This document shows, one piece after another, positions 14,243-22,773 of a stretch of DNA of 32,555 nt. The position numbers were made by a program, and so were the translations under genes. The notes under the pieces were generated by a model. It was not told the DNA's origin, did no database searches, and saw only the letters and a program-made list of their open reading frames with translations. Source of the stretch: Proteobacteria bacterium CAG:495 (GTDB lineage: Bacteria; Pseudomonadota; Alphaproteobacteria; RF32; CAG-239); the NCBI GenBank assembly GCA_000432275.1, contig HF995322.1, forward strand, positions 23,300 to 55,854, in the 5' to 3' direction. How positions within the stretch are numbered: the stretch's first letter is position 1; each line of letters opens with the position of its first letter.

Positions 14243-17200
14243 ATGACAAAAAGTATCTTCAGAGGCTTCTTCAACATCATTATGTTGACCCTCACAGCGG
14301 TATTATTAAGTGTTTCTTTCATTGCTTGCGATGAAGACAACGCATTAAACGAGTTGAATCCCAATGAAAAGCCGGTTCCCATGCCGACTGATGATTTGTT
14401 GGATGCAAACAAAGTTAACTGCGAATGGTCTGCAGATTCTGCAACAGTCGCTACAATAAAAGACAACACACTGAATCTATCAAAGGAAAAAGTTATGGCT
14501 GCTTCCTTTAAACTGTCTTATGAACAGACAGAAAAAGATTCAGTTGTAAATTACAACGTCACTCTAGCAGCAAGCGTAAGCAATTATGCTGCAATTGCTG
14601 TGGATGACATTAAAAACATCTCCGGCAAAAAGTTCCAGTTAAAGGAAAACGCTTTTGTTATTGGTAAGACGACCATGCCGGTGTCTATCCAAGACGTCAA
14701 AGGCGATGTTGTTACCTTCAATGGAAAGAGAGAAGTCTTCACTTATACCATCGATGGTAAAGCGCCCTATGACTTGTGTTATGCATCCATCACTGGTGCA
14801 GAATACGCATTGGGAACTCCGGTAGTTGTTGAAGGTATGGACCGTACTTATAAAGTTCCGGCTACCATCACTTTCTTCGCAACCGACGGAGAAAATCTCG
14901 TATACACGTATGACGTAATTGCGTCTGAATCTGAAAAAGATCAAGTCGCAATCGTTGGTGTTTATAACAGCATCGACGAAAACGGTATCGTATCGTATAC
15001 GATTACGGAGACTCACACAGTCAACGTGAATGAAAATGTTTCCATTGACGGAAACAAAAAGGCTGATTTCAGCTTAAATGCTGTAGAAGTACCGGAATTC
15101 TGGTCAACTGCAGCTGGTGTTGTATTAACTTCCGCTAAGGAATTGAACTATGAAGTTGCTGGCGATTACAGCTTCGTTCATGGTGAAGATTTCACCGGAA
15201 AAGTTAATGCTACTTTTGTAAACTACATTACTGTAGATTACAAAGGCAACGCCGTGAAAATTGAAATCCCGGCCGCTAAGATTGCTAACGTTTCTATTAT
15301 CGAGACAGGTAAGGATGAGTCTAACAAGGAGTACAATAAGTATTTCTATGACGAAACTTATTCTATGATTGTAGACAACGTGACAATCGCTACCTCTTTG
15401 GTTAAATTAACCGAGAAGGTAAAAAAAGCTGTTGAGGAAAATCTGAGCACAACAGATATGAAAGACAATGGTGACAACACCGGTTCTTTTGATCTGATTG
15501 ATGAAGACGGTAAGGTTGTTGAATCATTCCGTGTAAACTTAGGCATTGGAATTTCTGTATCTCCCGAAGTGAACATTACATCTAAGGATTTAACGTACGC
15601 TTTCAGTACGGTAAAACCGGGTGAATTCGCCAAGGTAGGAAGCTATGACGCTGGCAACGGTGTTACAGCAGATAAAATGCAGAGAGTTGACAACTTTGTT
15701 TTCTCTCACGACTACACTGAAAGAGCAGTTGTGAAAAAACACGCTAACTTTGTTCTTTCTTACAACGGAAAGACTTACCAGGTGAAGTTTGAACAAAACA
15801 TAACTTCATCAGTGAGCCTGACCAAGGGAGATAAGAGCGATGTAAACGGAAAAGTTTCTCAACTTTATAATGCAGAATACAAAGCCACTAACGGCAAATC
15901 TTCTGCAAATGACAACCAAGTTATTACTATCAGCTATGAAAAAGGTGCTAATACCACCACTCCTATGGTTGATAACGGAAACGGCACTGGTTCATTCGAT
16001 TTGAATGACGGTGACGGTAATAAAATAAAAACTTACACCGTTGATTTGGGCATTTCTGCTCAAATCCGCTCAACTGTTGCAATCAACAATCAGGATATGG
16101 GCCTTGGTTTGCTTTCCAGCACTCCGGGTTCTTTCTCAAAGGTCGGTACTTATTCTGAAAACGGCGTTACTGCTGATAAGATGAAGAGAACTGACGTTTT
16201 CGCTTATGATAAGACAAGCGAAAACTTGGTTGTAACTGCTAACCAAAACTTCAAACTGACTTACGAAGGTAAAACTTATGATATCGCATTTGACAACAAT
16301 GTAACATCATCAGTAAACTTGACCAAAGGTCAGTTCAGCGATACAGAACTTAAGACTTCTCAAATCTGGAATGCTAATTATACTGTTTCAGGTGCGAAGT
16401 CTAAAGCTTCTGCTGCGCAAGTGATTACAATCACTTACGAAAAGCCTCAAGACCAAATTACTGGTTGGGAATATTTGAACGATATCTTGGTTCGCCAGGG
16501 TAACGATTTCAAAACAACCGTATTTGGTAAAGAAATACATTCAATTGCAGAAAACAACAAAGAAACGGAAGCTTTCCGCATGAGAAACGTTCTTATTTCC
16601 AATTCTGGAAAGATCGTTATCTTTGCTAAGGCTAACGTATCTGTTAAGAGTGACAAGACTAACACATCTTCTATTAACGAGGGTGATTGGACTGGTACTC
16701 GCGCTGCAAGAAAAGTTGTTTATAAGGTTGACTCAAAGGAAGTGACACTGGATGTTGCTGCCGATGTAACTCTTCTGTATAAGAAGAACAACCTGAAGAA
16801 CAACCTTTCAATCGAAAATGTTTCTTACACTCTCAACCAAGTTTCTACTCACCGTGACGGCGTATTTAATGTAACTATTTATAATATGGTTCATACAATC
16901 GTTATCAATGGTGAAACTTTCACATCTGAAAATGAAGTGGAAGAAAGAATCTTGGATATGGATTATACTTTCGACGGATACGAAGTAGATCCTGATTATG
17001 TTAACATGGCAGGCCGCACGAAGGTTTACCAAAATCCAAATCGTGAAACTGGACATTATGCAGATTGCATCGTATTCAGAAAAATAGACGATCATTCATC
17101 TAAGATGTTTGTTGGTTGGTATGACGGAGCTTCAACTCCTACTGTACAGACTACAAACTTCACTGCAAAAGCAGGTGAATTGCTGTCTTTGGTTTGGACA

Positions 17201-17416
17201 AACCGCTGGGAAGCCGCTTCTTTAACAGGAAGTTCCGCTAATGCACTTAAGAACGGTAACTATAGCGATGGCTACAAGTACCAATCTTGGGAAAGCAATG
17301 GCGTAAACAGTTTCTCTGCCATGACCACCAATTTGGAAAAATATGGTAACCCCTATATCGAAAGCTTAATTGCTCGCGATGGTTACTACGAATTGGCAGG
17401 AAACCAATACAAATAA
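14243..17416 (+). CDS. Large repeat-bearing lipoprotein, Bacteroidota-like
   Basis: A 1057-residue predicted surface lipoprotein. The signal peptide ends LLSVSFIAC with the lipidated Cys at residue 29, directly followed by DEDN. Acidic residues here match the surface-export signal of Bacteroidota lipoproteins; in a proteobacterium Asp at +2 usually favours inner-membrane retention. The body is beta-rich with Ig-like strand patterns. Two copies of a roughly 158-residue unit occupy residues 408-567 and 577-734, each beginning DNGxxTGSFDL and ending ISYEK/ITYEK. The C-terminal part differs (KMFVGWYDGAS, NRWEAASLTG). No Shine-Dalgarno, and AT-rich codon choice unlike the flanks. Adhesin or fimbrial-type function is possible but not shown. 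Confidence 0.85.
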   Translation: MTKSIFRGFFNIIMLTLTAVLLSVSFIACDEDNALNELNPNEKPVPMPTDDLLDANKVNCEWSADSATVATIKDNTLNLSKEKVMAASFKLSYEQTEKDSVVNYNVTLAASVSNYAAIAVDDIKNISGKKFQLKENAFVIGKTTMPVSIQDVKGDVVTFNGKREVFTYTIDGKAPYDLCYASITGAEYALGTPVVVEGMDRTYKVPATITFFATDGENLVYTYDVIASESEKDQVAIVGVYNSIDENGIVSYTITETHTVNVNENVSIDGNKKADFSLNAVEVPEFWSTAAGVVLTSAKELNYEVAGDYSFVHGEDFTGKVNATFVNYITVDYKGNAVKIEIPAAKIANVSIIETGKDESNKEYNKYFYDETYSMIVDNVTIATSLVKLTEKVKKAVEENLSTTDMKDNGDNTGSFDLIDEDGKVVESFRVNLGIGISVSPEVNITSKDLTYAFSTVKPGEFAKVGSYDAGNGVTADKMQRVDNFVFSHDYTERAVVKKHANFVLSYNGKTYQVKFEQNITSSVSLTKGDKSDVNGKVSQLYNAEYKATNGKSSANDNQVITISYEKGANTTTPMVDNGNGTGSFDLNDGDGNKIKTYTVDLGISAQIRSTVAINNQDMGLGLLSSTPGSFSKVGTYSENGVTADKMKRTDVFAYDKTSENLVVTANQNFKLTYEGKTYDIAFDNNVTSSVNLTKGQFSDTELKTSQIWNANYTVSGAKSKASAAQVITITYEKPQDQITGWEYLNDILVRQGNDFKTTVFGKEIHSIAENNKETEAFRMRNVLISNSGKIVIFAKANVSVKSDKTNTSSINEGDWTGTRAARKVVYKVDSKEVTLDVAADVTLLYKKNNLKNNLSIENVSYTLNQVSTHRDGVFNVTIYNMVHTIVINGETFTSENEVEERILDMDYTFDGYEVDPDYVNMAGRTKVYQNPNRETGHYADCIVFRKIDDHSSKMFVGWYDGASTPTVQTTNFTAKAGELLSLVWTNRWEAASLTGSSANALKNGNYSDGYKYQSWESNGVNSFSAMTTNLEKYGNPYIESLIARDGYYELAGNQYK
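15464..16444 (+). repeat. Two tandem protein-level repeats inside the lipoprotein gene
   Basis: Unit 1 is 15464-15943 and unit 2 is 15971-16444 (period 507 bp, 169 codons). Shared text includes NGVTADKM, SFDL, ITSSVSLTKG/VTSSVNLTKG and the YEK ending. Similarity is clear in protein but patchy in DNA, so the duplication is old or has diverged under selection. Confidence 0.8.
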
Positions 17417-17437
17417 ATAAAAACAAGTTAAAAATCT

Positions 17438-17477
17438 GTCCCCGGAGAATTAAGTGCAAGCTTAATTTAACGGGGAC
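17438..17477 (+). terminator. Intercistronic hairpin between the lipoprotein and barrel genes
   Basis: Two nested perfect arms: GTCCCCG/CGGGGAC outside and ATTAAG/CTTAAT inside. It lies 21 bp after the lipoprotein stop and 23 bp before the next ATG, followed by CTTAAAAAAG rather than a T-tract. More likely a processing or partial-attenuation structure than a full terminator. Confidence 0.6.
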
Positions 17478-17499
17478 CTTAAAAAAGCCCAATTAATAT

Positions 17500-18177
17500 A
17501 TGACAAAAAATATGTTAGTGATCATCGTTGCAATATTAGCAACTTTGATGTGCGTTGAGGCAAGCGCACAGAGAGCAAGAACCGTGACATCCTTTACCGG
17601 ACGCCACACGTTTTTAATGTCAGTAGAAGCCAATGCTATGGCCGATACTGACCCCATCGACGGCTCATTTAAAGCCGACTTTGGAGGGCTCGCGAAATTA
17701 ACTTATTTCAAAAACGGTAACCACTTCTCTGCGAAGCTTGGTTATCGTCGGGAAAGTCTCCAGGCTGCGTTGGCTTATGCCCGTAACCTGACGACAAAAC
17801 CGTCAGCCAAATTCCGCCCCAACATCGAGGTGGAAGCTGGACTAATGAATCAGACGCGTTCGCTTTATTACGAAGCGGATGAGACCACAACGGAAGGCAA
17901 GCCTTTAGCCTCCCACGAATACTGGAACTATAAGCTCCGTCCGTATGTGGGATTAAATATCAACTTCGAAGTCGGACTTGGTAGTTCGGCGATTGAAGTT
18001 GGAGCCTTTGGATACTACCTCCCTTACGAGGGCAAGGCAGCTCCGGGCAACATCAAGACTACTGTCGGCGGCAGCGATGTCACCGGCCAGCAGGTCAAAA
18101 TGGACTTAGACACCAACAAATTTAAATTTGGTGTAAAAGTCGCCTACAAATTTGATATCTGCAAGATATTCAAGTAG
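17500..18177 (+). CDS. Predicted outer-membrane beta-barrel protein, paired with the lipoprotein
   Basis: A 225-residue exported protein. The signal peptide (MTKNMLVIIVAILATLMCVEASA) is cleaved before Gln24. The mature part has alternating amphipathic strands (FSAKLGYRRESLQAALAYA, FRPNIEVEAGLM, LRPYVGLNINFEVG, KFKFGVKVAYKFDI) typical of an 8- to 10-strand barrel. It ends DICKIFK rather than in the terminal Phe/Trp favoured by proteobacterial Bam substrates. No Shine-Dalgarno is present. It is 83 bp behind the lipoprotein, likely the same transcript and the same origin. No specific family recognised. Confidence 0.75.
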   Translation: MTKNMLVIIVAILATLMCVEASAQRARTVTSFTGRHTFLMSVEANAMADTDPIDGSFKADFGGLAKLTYFKNGNHFSAKLGYRRESLQAALAYARNLTTKPSAKFRPNIEVEAGLMNQTRSLYYEADETTTEGKPLASHEYWNYKLRPYVGLNINFEVGLGSSAIEVGAFGYYLPYEGKAAPGNIKTTVGGSDVTGQQVKMDLDTNKFKFGVKVAYKFDICKIFK

Positions 18178-18206
18178 GTCCAAAAAGCTATTATTCTCTA
18201 TATAAA

Positions 18207-18255
18207 AACAGCCCTGAACCCCCTAATTACGGTTCGGGGCTGTTCCCTTTTTAAA
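18207..18255 (+). terminator. Rho-independent terminator ending the lipoprotein/barrel unit
   Basis: Stem of ACAGCCCTGAACC with GGTTCGGGGCTGT (one G-U) and then TCCCTTTTT. It follows the barrel gene stop by about 30 bp. Confidence 0.85.
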
Positions 18256-18415
18256 ACCTGCATTTTGAATCACGACGCTAATCTGAAACGTCACGCCTTT
18301 TACCTACCTGTTTACGCAAAAAAAACATTTCTTTTAAAATAAAACTGTAGAAATATTAAACAATGGCTATATAATATTATGCAGTTTTTCGTTTTCGGAA
18401 CAAGGAGATTTCATA

Positions 18416-19150
18416 ATGAAGTGGCTCATAACTCTGGCTTTCGGTTGTTGTCTGACCTTAGCGGTTAACGCTGATGCGCAAGAAACGCCGGCCTCCAATT
18501 TCACCAGCCCGAATCAGCCTCAGCAATACCAACCCAATCCTGAAAACAATACTGTTTTGGAAGAGATTTCATCAGCTGCCGGACAGGCTGCCATTGAGAA
18601 CATCACCAACGCCGAACAAATTTTCTGTTATCAGATAACCAACCGTCCGGAAAATTACACCGGATACACTATTGACGGCATGGCTATCGTCGGTTTCTGC
18701 GGCGTTATCAATAACGAGCTCAAAAATATGATTACTTCCGAACTTTTTATGAATCCCGAAAATATTTTATTTGACGTCACCGAAGAATGCATCATTCGTC
18801 CTAAAATTATGCTGCGTTTCGTCCGCGGCATTGATGCGACTGACGTTTTGCTTTCTTCTCCCTGCCATGCTTTTGCCATATTCTACGGCGGAAGAGTAAA
18901 CGCTTTTAACGCCAAACCTGCTGCACCGATTATTGATGCTCTGGTTGATCCCTTGATTAAAAGCAGGGTAGACTTCGCCTCTCCTGCATTGCTAAACCAG
19001 CTGTTGCCAATCGGCGTGGCTCAGACTGACGAACAGAAAGCTCTGCTTAACAAAAAGAACGAACCTATTCGCAACTGGGTCAAAACACAACAGGAAGAAG
19101 AAGCTTCTTCAAAAAAAAGCGGATGGAACAACCTTAACCTGAAATTATAA
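18416..19150 (+). CDS. Exported protein of unknown function upstream of pheA
   Basis: A 244-residue protein with a signal peptide (MKWLITLAFGCCLTLAVNADA, cleaved before Gln22), then a Pro/Gln/Asn-rich linker and a compact domain with four Cys (IFCYQI, VGFCGV, EECIIRP, SSPCHAF) that could form two disulfides. The RFVRGIDATDVLLSSPCHAFAIFYGGRV stretch looks like the core. Lys/Glu-rich C-terminus. AAGGAG sits 8 bp before the ATG, back to the host style. It precedes pheA by 12 bp, so the two are probably one operon, although no functional link is evident. Confidence 0.8.
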   Translation: MKWLITLAFGCCLTLAVNADAQETPASNFTSPNQPQQYQPNPENNTVLEEISSAAGQAAIENITNAEQIFCYQITNRPENYTGYTIDGMAIVGFCGVINNELKNMITSELFMNPENILFDVTEECIIRPKIMLRFVRGIDATDVLLSSPCHAFAIFYGGRVNAFNAKPAAPIIDALVDPLIKSRVDFASPALLNQLLPIGVAQTDEQKALLNKKNEPIRNWVKTQQEEEASSKKSGWNNLNLKL

Positions 19151-19162
19151 TTTGAGATACCG

Positions 19163-19999
19163 ATGAAACTGCGCATAGCTTATCAGGGCGTACCAGGCGC
19201 CTATTCCCATATTGCCGGAAAAACCGTCTACCCCGGCCAGGAATACGTTTCCTGTCTGACTTTTGAACAGGCAATGAATGCCGTCCAAAACCGAGAGGTC
19301 GATTTTGCAATGATTCCGGTTGAAAACTCTAACGCCGGACGCGTCTCCGACGTTCATTTTCTTTTGCCGCAAACCGGACTGCATATTGTCGGCGAATTCT
19401 TTTTAAGAATAGAACACCAGCTGCTTGGTCTTAAAGGAGCGTCTCTGGCCGACATAAAAACAGCCTCCTCTCACCCTCAGGCCCTGGCTCAATGTTCGCA
19501 ATTTCTCAAAAGCCATAATATTCAGCCCGTGCAGCGGATAGATACGGCTCTTTCCTGCCAAGACGTTATCAGAGATAAAGACCAGACCAAAGCCGCCGTC
19601 GCCTCAAAATTGGCTGCGGAAATCTATAATCTTGACATTCTGGCTCCCAACATCGAAAACGCCGTCAACAATACGACCCGTTTTTTGATTATGTCGCGGG
19701 AAAGCGCCGTGCCCGAAGACGACGGAACCGCCTTTATAACATCGTTTATATTTAAAGCCAAAAATATCCCTGCGGCTCTGTACAAAGCTTTAGGCGGATT
19801 TGCCACCAACGGAATAAACATCACCAAACTCGAAAGTTATCTGCTGGAGGGAAAGTTTATTTCCGCACAATTTTATGTAGAAATAGAATCTCATCCTGCC
19901 CGTCAGGCATTCAAAAACGCTTTTGAAGAACTAAATTTCTTTAGCGAAGAGGTGCATATTTTGGGCTCCTATCCGGCAAATCCCTACCGCTATCTGTAA
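19163..19999 (+). CDS. pheA: Prephenate dehydratase
   Basis: Converts prephenate to phenylpyruvate in phenylalanine synthesis. The 278-residue product is the monofunctional form: a periplasmic-binding-fold catalytic domain (YQGVPGAYSHIA, MIPVENSNAGRV, SSHPQALAQC, NNTTRFLIM with catalytic Thr-Arg-Phe at 172-174), then a C-terminal ACT domain for feedback control by phenylalanine (ALYKALGGFATNGINITKLESYL). The ESY form in place of ESRP is common in alphaproteobacterial enzymes. No chorismate mutase domain is fused. ATG at 19163 is 12 bp after the preceding stop. Confidence 0.95.
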   Translation: MKLRIAYQGVPGAYSHIAGKTVYPGQEYVSCLTFEQAMNAVQNREVDFAMIPVENSNAGRVSDVHFLLPQTGLHIVGEFFLRIEHQLLGLKGASLADIKTASSHPQALAQCSQFLKSHNIQPVQRIDTALSCQDVIRDKDQTKAAVASKLAAEIYNLDILAPNIENAVNNTTRFLIMSRESAVPEDDGTAFITSFIFKAKNIPAALYKALGGFATNGINITKLESYLLEGKFISAQFYVEIESHPARQAFKNAFEELNFFSEEVHILGSYPANPYRYL

Positions 20000-20045
20000 T
20001 CTTAAAGATACACCCCTGAAACGAAAAAATCACAAGGAGTTGGCA

Positions 20046-20519
20046 ATGAACGATATTATCATTACTGATTTTGGTCCTCAACATTTCGAACAGGCGCTGG
20101 ATGTCCTCTATGAATCCAATTGTATGCATGCGCGTTGCGACAGCAAACAGTTTATCTGCGCACCCAAAGAAAATTCGATTCCTTATGTTCGTTCCGTTTT
20201 AGAGGACGAAAACAAATTTGGCTTTGTGGCTCTGGACAATAATATCGTTGCCGGAATTTTGTTCGGCGGCGTCCTCGAACGCGACGAAAACATTTATTGC
20301 AACCGGAGATTCTGTAAAGTTTTCGACATTGCCGTCAGCAGCAAATATACCAAACGAGGCATCGGAAAACAATTGATAAACGCCGCCGCCGAATATGCGC
20401 GCAGTCGTAATGTCCGTCAAATCGAACTGGAAGTTTTCAGCTTCAACACCAATGCCGAAGCCTTTTACAAGAGATTAAACTTTCGTGAAGTGTCACGCAT
20501 TATGAGCTTGGAAGTCTAA
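20046..20519 (+). CDS. GNAT-family N-acetyltransferase
   Basis: A 157-residue acetyl-CoA-dependent acyltransferase. The acetyl-CoA-binding motif A is FDIAVSSKYTKRGIGKQLINAAAEYA, and the C-terminal NTNAEAFYKRLNFREVSRIM is the usual motif B region. The substrate cannot be read from sequence. The ATG at 20046 has AAGGAG 6 bp upstream; a TTG at 20040 touches that site and is less likely. Its stop codon overlaps the convergent atpF stop (shared CTAA at 20516-20519). Follows pheA by 46 bp. Confidence 0.9.
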   Translation: MNDIIITDFGPQHFEQALDVLYESNCMHARCDSKQFICAPKENSIPYVRSVLEDENKFGFVALDNNIVAGILFGGVLERDENIYCNRRFCKVFDIAVSSKYTKRGIGKQLINAAAEYARSRNVRQIELEVFSFNTNAEAFYKRLNFREVSRIMSLEV

Positions 20520-21133
20520 GCCTTCTTTTGCTTGGCAATCACGTCAATAGATTCGTCAATCAGCTTGTCCTGCATTTTGGCGCTAAGCTTTGAGGACAAA
20601 AGTTTTTTCACCGCATTTATTGTCAATTCGGTGGTTTGCCGTGCAATTTCCTGCATTGCTTTGTCCTGAGCCGCCGCAATACGTGACTTCGCTTCATGCT
20701 CCTTAAGGGCCATGTCCTTTTCAAGTTTGGACATGCTTTCTTTTTTCATCAAATTGATTTCGCGGTCGGACCGTGCAATGATTTCCTGAGCCTCCTGCCC
20801 AACCTGCCGCGCTTTTTTCTCATATTCCACCAAAAGCTTCTGCGCGTCTTCTTTCAGGGCTGCCGCGTCTTTAATCCGCTCGGCGATGCTTTCCCCGCGT
20901 TTTTTCAACATCCCGTAAAGAGCTTTGCTAACCGGTTTCGCCAGCCCGACGACGGCAACCACAAAAGAAATGCCGACCCAAAACTCCGGACTCAAATAAA
21001 ACGCCTCACCGTGCCCGCTGATTTCATGAGCGGTGTTTTCCAGAACGTTCGCAACACTGCCTGCGGCATTCAGAACCGCATCCTGGGTTGCGTCAATAAT
21101 TTCCCGGTTTGGTAAATTCTGTTCCATAGGCAT
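20516..21133 (-). CDS. atpF: F0F1 ATP synthase subunit b
   Basis: Peripheral stalk subunit of the ATP synthase. A 205-residue protein with an extended N-terminal part, one membrane span (about residues 46-66, EFWVGISFVVAVVGLA) and a long charged coiled coil (ALKEDAQKLLVEYEKKARQVGQEAQEI onward). The span followed by KRGESIAERI matches alphaproteobacterial b. It is the last gene of the F0 run and lies 4 bp after the b' gene. The F1 genes are elsewhere, which is normal for alphaproteobacteria. Confidence 0.92.
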   Translation of the reverse strand: MPMEQNLPNREIIDATQDAVLNAAGSVANVLENTAHEISGHGEAFYLSPEFWVGISFVVAVVGLAKPVSKALYGMLKKRGESIAERIKDAAALKEDAQKLLVEYEKKARQVGQEAQEIIARSDREINLMKKESMSKLEKDMALKEHEAKSRIAAAQDKAMQEIARQTTELTINAVKKLLSSKLSAKMQDKLIDESIDVIAKQKKA

Positions 21134-21137
21134 AGCT

Positions 21138-21623
21138 TTATTCTTTCACTGAATGATTAACGGCATTTCTGACGTCTTCCGCCTTAAGGTCATTAAAACC
21201 AAGTTTTTTGACCACGTCCAAAGCTAACGTTTCTGCCATTTGCTGAACCTGCATCATTGCCCGCTGCTTGCTGGCGGCAATCTTTTTTTCGCCTTCGGCA
21301 ATCTGGGCGGCCAGTTCATTGTCCAAATCGGACTGTTTCCGCTCAATCATATTTTTAAGATCTTGCTGCGTTTTGGCAATCGACTGGTTAGCTTCTTCCG
21401 TAGCAAATTTCAGGGCCTGCTGGTATTTGTCCAGCGCAGCTTCTGCCTGCACTTTGATTTCGGCAGCCTTTTCCAAATAATCATCAATTTTTTCTTTACG
21501 CAGATTAATCATTTCCGCAATTCTCGGAATGATAAATTTACTCATAACAAAGAGCATCGTAAAAAAGGTGACGCACAGCCAAAAGAGCTGCGACGGAAAC
21601 ACTGAAAAATCTAACTGAGGCAT
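21138..21623 (-). CDS. atpF2: F0F1 ATP synthase subunit b'
   Basis: Second stalk subunit of the b/b' heterodimer found in alphaproteobacteria and other photosynthetic-lineage bacteria. The 161-residue product begins MPQLDFSVFPSQLFWLCVTF, the classic b' N-terminus, followed by a membrane span and a charged coiled coil (LRKEKIDDYLEKAAEIKVQAEAAL onward). The ATG at 21623 is preceded by GGAGAGGG; an upstream TTG frame extension lies across that site. It is separated from atpE by a palindromic element that would form a long hairpin in the mRNA. Confidence 0.93.
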   Translation of the reverse strand: MPQLDFSVFPSQLFWLCVTFFTMLFVMSKFIIPRIAEMINLRKEKIDDYLEKAAEIKVQAEAALDKYQQALKFATEEANQSIAKTQQDLKNMIERKQSDLDNELAAQIAEGEKKIAASKQRAMMQVQQMAETLALDVVKKLGFNDLKAEDVRNAVNHSVKE

Positions 21624-21646
21624 CAGACCCTCTCCTCTCAAAAACT

Positions 21647-21758
21647 AAATTTTAGGGTGGTGGATAGAGTAATTATACGGAGCGCAGAAACCTGAACGTA
21701 CACAAACATACGTAAGTTTCGAGCACCGGATTATTGCTCTAGGCACCCCATAAAATTT
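21647..21758. repeat. Palindromic element, copy 3, between atpE and atpF2
   Basis: An imperfect hairpin of about 112 bp. Outer arms AAATTTTA/TAAAATTT, then AGAGTAAT (21666) with ATTGCTCT (ending 21740), GAGCGC opposite GAGCACC, and an inner stem ACGTAC/ATACGT. The AGAGTAAT/ATTGCTCT pair and overall size (75 bp between arm ends, against 79 in copies 1 and 2) identify it as a diverged member of the same family as the repeats at 2812-3063. Confidence 0.75.
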
Positions 21759-21761
21759 AAT

Positions 21762-21983
21762 TTAGTTGCCGGTCAGCATAACCAGAGCAATAACCAACGC
21801 ATACAATGCAATAGCTTCAACGGCGGCAAAACCGGCCCAGCCATAAATATCAACGTCTTTTTTTACCTGCGGATTGCGGCCGACGGTAGAAATAATGGTA
21901 GTCCAAACCTGCGACACACCCCAGGCGGCTACAGTCATTGACAAAGCGCACATACCGGCACCAACATAAGCTAACGGTTCCAT
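21762..21983 (-). CDS. atpE: F0F1 ATP synthase subunit c
   Basis: Forms the proton-driven rotor ring, about ten copies per complex. The 73-residue hairpin protein has two membrane helices joined by the polar loop GRNPQVKKDV. Glu56 (in FAAVEAIALYAL) is the proton-carrying carboxylate, and there is a Gly/Ala-rich first helix. A clear ribosome site (GGAAA) precedes the ATG. It is followed 3 bp after the stop by the palindromic element, a good place for a structure that would protect or uncouple this high-copy message. Confidence 0.95.
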   Translation of the reverse strand: MEPLAYVGAGMCALSMTVAAWGVSQVWTTIISTVGRNPQVKKDVDIYGWAGFAAVEAIALYALVIALVMLTGN

Positions 21984-22044
21984 TTTATTTCCTTTCTAAA
22001 GATTGTTAACTAAAAAAGTCACATAAAAATAATTTTCACAAAAT

Positions 22045-22767
22045 CTAGTGTTCATGCAGGGCATCACCCAGATAGATACAGCTCAAAACCGTATAAATAA
22101 AGGCTTGCAGCAAAGCAATAAATATCTCAAAACACACGATGCAGCTGTTAAACAACACCGGTACTATTCCTGCAAAACCCAAGGCAACCACAAATCCGGC
22201 AATGATTTTCAGCATAATATGCCCCACGGTCATATTAGCCACCAGACGGACTGTCAAACTAAAAGGTTTTGAAAGGAAAGAAATCATTTCAATCGGCACG
22301 ATAAGCGGCGCCAGAGCAAAAGGAATGCCCTTCGGCAAAAAGGTCCTCAACCAGCCAAGCTTTTTCTTTTTAATGCCGATAACCACATTGAACAACAATG
22401 CTATCAAAGATAAACTTCCGACCGCGGTTAAATGGGACGTAAACGTAAACGCATAAGGAAACAACCCCAAAAGATTACCGAAGGCTACAAATAAAAACAG
22501 CGTAAAAATAAACGGAAAATACTTCAATCCCTCCACGCCGACGTTCTCTTTCAGCAGTCCGGATATAAATTCATAAATGCTTTCGGGAATAGACTGCGCA
22601 ACCGTGGGAACAATACTGCGGCGGCGAAGGCACAATCCCAGCAAAACGGTAGAAACCACAACCGCCAGCACCATAAACAGGGCAGAGTTCGTAAACGAAA
22701 TATCGACATCGCCGACCTTGAGCGGAATAATCGGCTTGATGACAAATTGTTCCATCGGATTGGACAC
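22045..22767 (-). CDS. atpB: F0F1 ATP synthase subunit a
   Basis: Membrane subunit that holds the two proton half-channels against the c ring. The 240-residue product has five to six membrane spans. The essential Arg is Arg174 in SLTVRLVANMTVGHIML. The GNLLGLFPYAFT and PLIVPIEMISFLSKPFSLT motifs are also typical. A GTG start at 22767 has AAGGAG 9 bp upstream; an ATG four codons later is a possible alternative. It starts 7 bp after atpI. Confidence 0.95.
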   Translation of the reverse strand: MSNPMEQFVIKPIIPLKVGDVDISFTNSALFMVLAVVVSTVLLGLCLRRRSIVPTVAQSIPESIYEFISGLLKENVGVEGLKYFPFIFTLFLFVAFGNLLGLFPYAFTFTSHLTAVGSLSLIALLFNVVIGIKKKKLGWLRTFLPKGIPFALAPLIVPIEMISFLSKPFSLTVRLVANMTVGHIMLKIIAGFVVALGFAGIVPVLFNSCIVCFEIFIALLQAFIYTVLSCIYLGDALHEH

Positions 22768-22773
22768 TTCTAC

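Noticed and set aside
14203..14340. Short ATG frame upstream of and overlapping the lipoprotein gene
   Set aside because: The product is a short Lys/His-rich peptide with no homology; a leader peptide is possible but nothing supports it.
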